Below are positions 58,114 through 64,000 of a DNA stretch of 64,000 bases, piece by piece. Position numbers and translations under genes: made by a program. The stretch is from the NCBI GenBank assembly GCA_002699025.1, contig PABA01000013.1:1-64000 (forward strand), given 5' to 3'. A model generated the notes under the pieces. The model was not told where the DNA came from, made no database searches, and saw only the letters and a program-made list of their open reading frames with translations. The number at the start of each line of letters is the position of its first letter. Within the stretch, counting starts at the first letter, position 1. The DNA comes from Sandaracinus sp. (GTDB lineage Bacteria; Myxococcota_A; Polyangia; Polyangiales; Houyiibacteriaceae).

Positions 58114-59676
58114 GTGCCTCGACGACGCATCCCCATCCCCTGGCTGAGCGCCCTGCTCCTCGCCCCGGCCGCGCTCGCGCACGCTCAACCCGCGGCGCTC
58201 GACGAGGCCGGCGCGCCCGCACCACGCGAGCTCACGGGCACGCTCGCCGACGCCCCCGAGGCCGCGCCGTCCGCCCCCACGCCGTCCGCCACCGAGCCCG
58301 AGGACTCCACGCCCGAGGACTCCACGCCCGATGCCTCCGAGCCCGCGGGCACGCCCCCGGCTCGCGACGACGCGCCCGCCCCGCGCGAGCCCGAGGACTC
58401 CGCGATCCCGACGCCGGGGCCCGTCCAGCGCTTCCGGCTCGGCAACGGCCTCCGCGTCGCCTACCAGCGTGACCCGCGCTGGAGCTTCAGCGCCGTCTGC
58501 CTCGCCTTCGGCGTCGGCTCCAGCGACGACCCGGAGGGGCTCCGGGGGCTCGCGCACCTGACCGAGCACACCATGTTCGGGCCCTTCCCCGGCGCCCCGA
58601 ACGGCTTCGACGCCGCCGTCCAGCCCCTCGGCGCCACCTACGTGAACGCGACCACCGGCCCGGAGGTCACGACCTATTGCACGGAGGTGCCGGCCGCCAA
58701 CCTCCCCGCGCTCCTCCACCTCGAGGCCGGGCGCATGGGCTACCTCCTGGGCACGCTCGGCGAAGAGGACGTCGCGCGCGAGCGCCTCGCCGTGCTGAAC
58801 GAGCAGCACGCGCGCGGTCGGCACCGGGCCGGTTGGCGCATCGGGGAGTGGGAGAGCGAGGAGCTCTGGCCCGAGGGGCACCCCCGCCGGTACAGCGACG
58901 AGGACGGCGTCGAGGCCATCCGCCTCGAGCACGTGCAGTGGTTCCACCAGACCTGGTACGGCCCCGCCAACGCGGTGCTCGCCATCGTCGGGCCGGAGCC
59001 GCTCGAGCGCGTCCGGCCGCGCATCGAGCGCGAGCTCGGCGTGCTCCGCGGCGCTCGCCCGCCGGCGCGCTCGGTCCCCGAGACGCCGCGCTGGGAGCGG
59101 GACCGCTACCTGCGGGTGGGCATGCTGTACCGGCGGAGCGAGCTCCACCTGGTGTGGCGAACCCCCGCCTACTTCGCGCCCGGAGACGCCGCCCTGGACG
59201 TCGTGGCGACGCTGCTCGACCGACGCCTCGAGGAGGCCTTCGAGGACCTGGAGGACGTGCGCGTGAGCGTCCGGCAGTACAGCGGCGCCTTCGCCTCCAC
59301 GTTCCGCGTCTCGCTGGTCGGCCCCGAGGAGCTCGACGTCATGGACGTCGTCCTGCCGCGCGCCGACGCGGTCCTCGCCGAGCTCGCGGAGGAGGTCGAC
59401 GAGGCGGCCGTCGCGGACGCGCGACGGGGCTGGGCGATCGGCGCCTCTGCCGGGTGGGATCGGGCGCTGACGCGGGCCGCCTTCCTGGCGCGCTGGACCG
59501 CACGCGGCCGGCCGCTGGACCCGGAGGACGACGCCGAGCGCTACCGCGCGGTCACGCACGACGAGGTGCGCGCGACGATTCGACGCCTGCGCGAGGAGGG
59601 GCGGCTCATCGTCCACGCGCGCTTCAACCGGCTGGCTCCCTTCGAGGGGGCCCACGAGAGGAGTCGCTGGCGATGA
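58114..59676 (+). CDS. M16 family zinc metallopeptidase (active subunit)
   Basis: A 520-residue exported M16 (insulinase/PqqL-like) peptidase. With GTG at 58114 it has a signal peptide (WLSALLLAPAALAHAQ). A Pro/Glu/Asp-rich linker precedes the N-terminal catalytic domain. The inverted zinc motif HLTEH (H148-x-x-E151-H152) and the distal Glu231 in ERLAVLNEQ are all present. An in-frame ATG at 58018 would give no signal sequence. The downstream M16-like gene overlaps as ATGA, the usual active/inactive heterodimer arrangement. Confidence 0.9.
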   Translation: MPRRRIPIPWLSALLLAPAALAHAQPAALDEAGAPAPRELTGTLADAPEAAPSAPTPSATEPEDSTPEDSTPDASEPAGTPPARDDAPAPREPEDSAIPTPGPVQRFRLGNGLRVAYQRDPRWSFSAVCLAFGVGSSDDPEGLRGLAHLTEHTMFGPFPGAPNGFDAAVQPLGATYVNATTGPEVTTYCTEVPAANLPALLHLEAGRMGYLLGTLGEEDVARERLAVLNEQHARGRHRAGWRIGEWESEELWPEGHPRRYSDEDGVEAIRLEHVQWFHQTWYGPANAVLAIVGPEPLERVRPRIERELGVLRGARPPARSVPETPRWERDRYLRVGMLYRRSELHLVWRTPAYFAPGDAALDVVATLLDRRLEEAFEDLEDVRVSVRQYSGAFASTFRVSLVGPEELDVMDVVLPRADAVLAELAEEVDEAAVADARRGWAIGASAGWDRALTRAAFLARWTARGRPLDPEDDAERYRAVTHDEVRATIRRLREEGRLIVHARFNRLAPFEGAHERSRWR

Positions 59677-61064
59677 GGCTGCTGACGCTCACGCTCTTGC
59701 TCTGCGCGTGCGGGGGGCCCTCGCTCCCGCCGCCCGCCCAGCCGCTCGTGCGCTCGCCCTACGCCGCGCGGCCGGACGCCCCGCCGGTCCACCGGGTGGA
59801 GGCGCCGACGCTCCCCACCCCGACCCGCTCGGAGATCGCAGGCGGCGCGACGCTCCTGCGCGCGGCGCGCCCCGGGCTCTCCGAGACGCGCGTGGTGCTC
59901 GTGAGCCGGCGCGGCGACGACGGCGCGCACCCGCGGGGCAGCGTGGACGTCGCGGCCGAGGTGCTCGAGGAGCAGCTCGAGGCGCGCTTCCCCCACCGCG
60001 ACGTGAACGGCCGGGCGACCCACGACCTCCTCATGCTGCGGCTGGACGTGGCGCCGGAGCAGGTCCCGGGCGTGCTCGGCGCGCTCGCCGAGCACGTGCG
60101 CGCGCCGCGCGTCTCCGCCGAGGAGCTCGAGCGGGCCCGCGAGGCCTGGCTGCGCGTGCTCGAGAATCCATCCACGAAGACGATGCTGCTCTTCACCGCC
60201 CTCGAGCATCTCCACGGTGGCTCGGACGAGCTCGACGTCCACGAGGCCTTGCACCAGCGCCTGGCGGACCTCTCGGCGGAGCGCGTGCAGGCCATCCTCG
60301 CCGAGCGCCTGGCTCCGAGCGACGTCGCCCTGGTCGTCGTGGGGCCGCACGACGCGGGCGCGACGGAGGACGCCTTCCGCCGGGCGTTCGGCGATTGGAC
60401 CGGCGGCGCCGCCCGCCGCCCCGCCCAGCGGCCCGCCCTCGCTCCCCCCGCCCGGGCGGCGCTGAGCAAGCCCTCGGGCGCCTCCCTGGCGGAGGTCCGC
60501 TACCTCTGCCGGGCCCCCGGCTTCGGCGCGCGCGACCGGGCCCCCTACGAGCTGCTGATCGAGATCCTCGGGGGCAGCTCCCTCGGCAGCCGACTGAACC
60601 AGGAGCTGCGCACGGAGCGGGGCCTGACCTACGCGGCCGGGGCGTACCTCGACTCGAGCTGGGGCTCGGACGTGCTGATCGTGGGCGCGGGCCTGGCCTC
60701 GGATCGGGTGGAGGACGCGCTCCGGCGCTTCTTCGACCAGCTCCGCTCGCTCCGCCGCGGCCCGATCGCCGAAGCGGAGCTGAGGACGGCGCGGACGCGC
60801 CTCTGGGCCCGGCTGCGCCACCGGGCGGAGGGGCTCGCTCTCGCGGGGCTGCTGGCGCGCGGGTGGGTCCACGGGCTGGACGCGGACGCGCTCGGGCGCC
60901 GCTACGCCGCGCTGGCGGAGGTCGACCAGGAGGCCCTGGGGCAGGTCGCCCGACGGAGGCTGGGCCCGGAGTTCGGGCTGATCACGCTCTCCGGGGACTT
61001 CTCCCAGGTGGGCGGCTTCTGGGTCGTGCGCGACGAGCGCGGGCTGCACCTCGAGCGGGACTGA
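59673..61064 (+). CDS. M16-like protein lacking the zinc motif (partner subunit), lipoprotein
   Basis: A 463-residue lipoprotein with Cys at residue 12 or 14 (TLLLCACGG). The zinc-binding HxxEH is absent. The C-terminal R/Y motif GSRLNQELRTERGLTYAAGA, which completes the active site of the partner, is well conserved. This is the pattern of M16B two-subunit peptidases. Its ATG overlaps the TGA of the active subunit (ATGA). GAGAGGAG lies before the start. Anchoring through this subunit would hold the enzyme at the membrane. Confidence 0.88.
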   Translation: MRLLTLTLLLCACGGPSLPPPAQPLVRSPYAARPDAPPVHRVEAPTLPTPTRSEIAGGATLLRAARPGLSETRVVLVSRRGDDGAHPRGSVDVAAEVLEEQLEARFPHRDVNGRATHDLLMLRLDVAPEQVPGVLGALAEHVRAPRVSAEELERAREAWLRVLENPSTKTMLLFTALEHLHGGSDELDVHEALHQRLADLSAERVQAILAERLAPSDVALVVVGPHDAGATEDAFRRAFGDWTGGAARRPAQRPALAPPARAALSKPSGASLAEVRYLCRAPGFGARDRAPYELLIEILGGSSLGSRLNQELRTERGLTYAAGAYLDSSWGSDVLIVGAGLASDRVEDALRRFFDQLRSLRRGPIAEAELRTARTRLWARLRHRAEGLALAGLLARGWVHGLDADALGRRYAALAEVDQEALGQVARRRLGPEFGLITLSGDFSQVGGFWVVRDERGLHLERD

Positions 61065-61096
61065 GCGGGACTGAGCGCGGGACTGAGCGGGACTGC
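61057..61096 (+). repeat. 10-12 nt repeat across a stop codon (GCGGGACTGA)
   Basis: The sequence carrying the final codons and TGA of the M16-like gene is repeated three more times just downstream, so further TGAs follow the first. Confidence 0.75.
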
Positions 61097-61205
61097 TCGT
61101 CCCCGGGTCCTCACCGGCATCGGAAGTGCATGTTGGAAACGCATCCACTCCGAGACGACACGGGAGTGACCCACCCCGGCACGGGTGGCCCCCCGAGGAG
61201 GAACC

Positions 61206-62726
61206 GTGTTTCGCACCCTGACCGCCATCTCCCTGGCTCTCGCGCTCGGCTGCCCGAGCTCCCACGATCCGACCGCCGAGCCCGAGCCGTCCGAGCCGAC
61301 CCGGCCGACGCGCCCCGAGCCTCCCGCCGGCCGCTCCGAGAGCGCCCTCGTCGGCCCCGCCGGCGGCACGCTCGCCCTCGGCGACCTGACGCTCGCCATC
61401 CCGGAGGGGGCCCTCGAGGCGCCGGTCGAGATCACCATCACGGCCACCGACGAGCCGACCCCCGAGCGCTTCGGCGCCTACTCGCGCGTCTACCGCTTCG
61501 CCCCCGAGGGCCTGAGCTTCGCGCGCCCGGCCCGCGTCGCCCTCCCCTTCGCCGGCGACCCGACGCTGGCCACGGTCTTCTGGACCCTCGCCGGGAGCGA
61601 GAGCTATACGGCCCTGCCCACGCGCACCGAGGGCGCGCTCGCCGTCGCCGAGGTGCAGCACTTCAGCCAGGCCTTCGTGGGCACGGCCTGCGAGGGCGCC
61701 GACTGCTGCCGCCGCGCCACCGGCGAGCTCGACCTGCTGCTCCTCGTCGACTCCTCGAACTCCATGGCCGAGGAGCAGGTCTCGCTGGCCCGGGAGATCC
61801 CGGCCCTCGTGCGCGCCTTCGCCACCGGCGACGTGGACGGCGACGGCACGCAGGACTTCCCGGCGGTGGCCTCGCTCCAGGTCGCCACGATCACGCCCGA
61901 CATGGGCACGGGCGGTCACCTCGTCCCCACCTGCTCCGAGCCGACCTTCGGTGACGACGGCGTGCTCCGGACGGAGGGCAACACGGCCGTCGCCGGCTGC
62001 CGCGCGGCCTACCCGAGCTTCCTGAGCTTCGAGGCGGAGAGCGGCGCCGACGCCGGAGCCTTCGCGACGGATGTGAGCTGCGTCGCGCAGGTCGGCACCA
62101 ACGGCTGCGGCTTCGAGCAGCAGCTCGAGGCGGGGCTGAAGGCCGTCACCGCCTCGACGGCGGCCACGACCTTCCACGCCGGCACCGCGGGCCACGCAGA
62201 CGGCGCGAACGCGGGCTTCCTCCGGGACGACGCCGTCCTCACGCTCGTGAACCTCACGGACGAGAACGACTGCTCGGCCGCCGACCCGGCGCTCTTCGAC
62301 GTGGACTCGCCGCGCTACGTGGGGGACCTCAACCTGCGCTGCTTCGAGTACCCGGAGGCCGTGCACCCCGTCAGCCGCTACGTCGAGGGGCTCCTCGACG
62401 CCAAGGGCGGCGACGGGAGCCGGCTCGTCTTCGCGAACATCGCCGGCATCCCGGCGGACCTCGAGGGGGCGCCCGCGGACGTGATCCTCGCCGACCCGCG
62501 CATGCAGGAGCGCCTCGACCCGGCCATGCCCAACCGGCTCGTACCCTCCTGCGACGCGCCCGGCGGGGTCGCCATGCCCCCGCGCCGGCTCGTCGAGACG
62601 GGCGCCGGCCTCGAGGAGCGCGGCGCCGCGGTCGTGAACGCGAGCCTCTGCCGGGAGGGCGTGAGCGACGCCGTGGGTCAGATCCTCGCGCGCGTCGCGG
62701 ACCGGGTCGCCGGCCGCTGCGAATGA
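61206..62726 (+). CDS. ZU5-like + vWA lipoprotein (paralog 2) with HFS motif
   Basis: A 506-residue lipoprotein (LALGC, Cys16), closely similar to the 56389 gene over its whole length. The ZU5-like domain ends VQHFSQAFV (His152-Phe153-Ser154). The vWA MIDAS is DSSNSM; DxSxS is kept. The three Ca-like motifs DVDGDGTQDF and the conserved Cys are retained. GTG at 61206 with GAGGAG before it; an in-frame ATG at 61185 also exists. The two paralogs flank the M16 pair, a likely tandem-duplication layout. Confidence 0.82.
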   Translation: MFRTLTAISLALALGCPSSHDPTAEPEPSEPTRPTRPEPPAGRSESALVGPAGGTLALGDLTLAIPEGALEAPVEITITATDEPTPERFGAYSRVYRFAPEGLSFARPARVALPFAGDPTLATVFWTLAGSESYTALPTRTEGALAVAEVQHFSQAFVGTACEGADCCRRATGELDLLLLVDSSNSMAEEQVSLAREIPALVRAFATGDVDGDGTQDFPAVASLQVATITPDMGTGGHLVPTCSEPTFGDDGVLRTEGNTAVAGCRAAYPSFLSFEAESGADAGAFATDVSCVAQVGTNGCGFEQQLEAGLKAVTASTAATTFHAGTAGHADGANAGFLRDDAVLTLVNLTDENDCSAADPALFDVDSPRYVGDLNLRCFEYPEAVHPVSRYVEGLLDAKGGDGSRLVFANIAGIPADLEGAPADVILADPRMQERLDPAMPNRLVPSCDAPGGVAMPPRRLVETGAGLEERGAAVVNASLCREGVSDAVGQILARVADRVAGRCE

Positions 62727-62823
62727 CTCGGCGGGCCCCCGAGTCCGCGGGGCTCCGCTCCCGCGGGCCGGGCCCGCACTTCTCCAACCCTTCTTCTCTC
62801 CACCACCCATCCACTCCACCACC

Positions 62824-62864
62824 GGGGGCCCGTCGCGCAGCCACGCGACGGGCCCCCACCTTTT
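62824..62864 (+). terminator. Strong hairpin terminator after ZU5-vWA paralog 2
   Basis: A 14-bp perfect stem (GGGGGCCCGTCGCG ... CGCGACGGGCCCCC) with a 6-base loop, followed by ACCTTTT. It closes the ZU5-vWA/M16 block. Confidence 0.85.
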
Positions 62865-62988
62865 CCGGGCCACCTCGTGGCGGCTTCGGCGACGCGGAGT
62901 CCGGAGCGAGCGCGCCGCGGCACGGCCCGGCGCTCGCCCGACCCCCCCGACGCGCGCGGCCGACGTAACGGCGCCGGCCCTTTGGCCC

Positions 62989-62994
62989 TACGCT
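62989..62994 (+). promoter_or_regulatory. Candidate -10 hexamer TACGCT for msrA
   Basis: TACGCT ends 7 nt before the ATG at 63002, in the context GGCCCTACGCTCTCCCCG. Confidence 0.5.
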
Positions 62995-63001
62995 CTCCCC
63001 G

Positions 63002-63742
63002 ATGGCCCGCCCGACCTCGCTCGCCCTCGCCCTCCTGGCCCCGACCCTCCTGGCCCCAACCCTCCTGGCCGTGGCCGCCTGCGGCTCCGCCGATCCCGAA
63101 CCCGCCTCCCCCAGCGCCTCGACGACCCCCGCCGAGCCGGGCCCCCGCGCGGAGGAGGACACGCCGAGCGCGCCGCCCCCCGAAGGCGTCCACCGCGCGC
63201 CCGAGCCGGGCGAAGGCCAGGCCGTGGCCGTCTTCGCCGGCGGCTGCTTCTGGTGCATGGAGAAGCCCTTCGAGGAGCTCGAGGGCGTCGTCAGCGTGCT
63301 CAGCGGCTACGCCGGCGGCGACGTCGACGCGCCGACCTACGAGCAGGTCTCCGCCGGCCGCACGGGCCACGCCGAGGCCGTGCGCGTGCTCTACGACCCG
63401 AGCGTGGTGAGCTACGAGGCGCTCCTCCGGGTCTTCTGGCACAACGTCGACCCGACCGACGGCGGCGGCCAGTTCTGCGACCGCGGCAGCCAGTACCGAA
63501 CGGCGATCTTCCCCCAGGACGACGCCCAGCGCGCCGCCGCCGAGGCGAGCAAGGCCGCCATCGCCGCCGAGCTCGACGCGCCCATCGTCACGGCCCTCGA
63601 GGAGGCCGACGCCTTCTGGGTCGCCGAGGGCTACCACCAGGACTACTACCGGACGCACCCCAGCCGGTACCAGCGCTACCGGCTCGGGTGCCGCCGCGAC
63701 GCGCGCCTGCAGCAGCTCTGGGGCGAGAGCGCCGCGCACTGA
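63002..63742 (+). CDS. msrA: Peptide-methionine (S)-S-oxide reductase, lipoprotein form
   Basis: A 246-residue MsrA. The catalytic GCFWCMEKPFEELEGV motif contains the nucleophilic Cys, and GYAGG, TGHAEAV, NVDPTDGGGQFCDRGSQYR and YHQDYY are the other family motifs. It repairs oxidised methionine. The N-terminus is a lipoprotein signal (LLAVAACGS) with a Pro/Ala/Ser linker, so it acts in the periplasm or envelope rather than the cytosol. The reductant partner is not encoded nearby. Confidence 0.95.
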   Translation: MARPTSLALALLAPTLLAPTLLAVAACGSADPEPASPSASTTPAEPGPRAEEDTPSAPPPEGVHRAPEPGEGQAVAVFAGGCFWCMEKPFEELEGVVSVLSGYAGGDVDAPTYEQVSAGRTGHAEAVRVLYDPSVVSYEALLRVFWHNVDPTDGGGQFCDRGSQYRTAIFPQDDAQRAAAEASKAAIAAELDAPIVTALEEADAFWVAEGYHQDYYRTHPSRYQRYRLGCRRDARLQQLWGESAAH

Positions 63743-63889
63743 GGGCAAGCGCCCGGCCTTGGATGCGCGGCCATGTAGGCGCGGACGCGGCGTCGACCTG
63801 CGTTCTTCCACGGCGGCGCGCTCTCGTCGGCACGCTGCCCCCGGACGGGCGGCCTCGCCTCCCCCCTTCGGCCTGCGCCCGGGACGCGC

Positions 63890-63895
63890 TACCTT
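63890..63895 (+). promoter_or_regulatory. Candidate -10 hexamer TACCTT
   Basis: TACCTT ends 7 nt before the ATG at 63903. Confidence 0.4.
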
Positions 63896-63902
63896 CGCGT
63901 CG

Positions 63903-64000
63903 ATGCAGCCCCAGCCCGCTTCCCCCGTGCCCCAGCATGCGCCGCCGCCGAAGAGCGGCCCGAACTGGCTGAAGATCGTCGGCATCGGCTGCGGCGTGCT
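63903..64000 (+). CDS. Partial gene: N-terminus of a membrane protein
   Basis: Only 32 codons are inside the window. The start is Pro/Gln-rich (MQPQPASPVPQHAPPPKSGP), followed by a lysine and a hydrophobic segment (NWLKIVGIGCGVL), like small DUF-type membrane proteins with an N-terminal Pro-rich tail. Function cannot be said from this fragment. Confidence 0.65.
   Translation, partial: MQPQPASPVPQHAPPPKSGPNWLKIVGIGCGV

Overview
The window is very GC-rich DNA, almost certainly from a myxobacterium-like member of the Myxococcota (Polyangia/Sandaracinaceae type). The evidence is four Ser/Thr protein kinases in 64 kb, a giant protein with MopE-type Cys/Asp repeats and a MYXO-CTERM-like segment, many lipoproteins with 'DAG/PDAG' linkers, several vWA lipoproteins, a carotenoid desaturase, a FadL-type porin and a DUF2760-Hsp70 pair. 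Nothing looks like a phage, plasmid, insertion sequence, CRISPR array or biosynthetic cluster. No tRNA or rRNA was recognised. Function calls come from motifs read by eye; no database search was possible.

Layout. 0.1-7 kb: divergent Rieske oxygenase and flavin amine oxidase, a membrane protein, kinase 1 and pyruvate kinase. 7.4-14.6 kb: a zinc-ribbon protein, a coupled heme-like lipoprotein/beta-barrel pair, a C2-PDZ lipoprotein operon, a large lipoprotein and an S41 protease. 15-25.6 kb: a coupled vWA protein and partner, kinase 2, a FadL-type gene interrupted by an in-frame TGA, and an MBL hydrolase with an AraC regulator. 26-30.5 kb: a secreted propeller-like protein, a second MBL protein, a response regulator and a 1-kb repeat island. 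30.5-46 kb: a surface-protein block with a 2197-residue MopE/vWA/FGE-like protein, a double pseudo-receiver signalling protein, a vWA lipoprotein, a TPR-PEGA protein and a MopE lipoprotein. 46-55 kb: crtI with a palindrome-rich upstream region, kinase 3, Hsp70-DUF2760, a Gln-rich lipoprotein with a clear terminator, and kinase 4 coupled to an alpha/beta hydrolase. 55.6-64 kb: a small SANT-like protein, two paralogous 'ZU5-like + HFS + vWA' lipoproteins bracketing a coupled active/inactive M16 peptidase pair, lipoprotein MsrA, and the start of a membrane protein.

Three themes go beyond ordinary annotation. (1) At least nine genes on both strands carry a TANNNT hexamer 6-8 nt before the start codon, as expected for leaderless mRNAs; this also helps choose GTG and TTG starts. 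(2) Gaps are full of low-complexity tandem repeats, with 15-nt periods at five unrelated loci. Some begin at stop codons and others have entered the 5' ends of genes, lengthening signal-peptide n-regions. Two or three further dispersed families lie in the gaps. (3) The vWA/M16 block (56.4-62.7 kb) joins a ZU5-like domain ending in an HFS motif to a vWA domain, next to a two-component M16 protease. This is the best candidate here for an undescribed envelope system.
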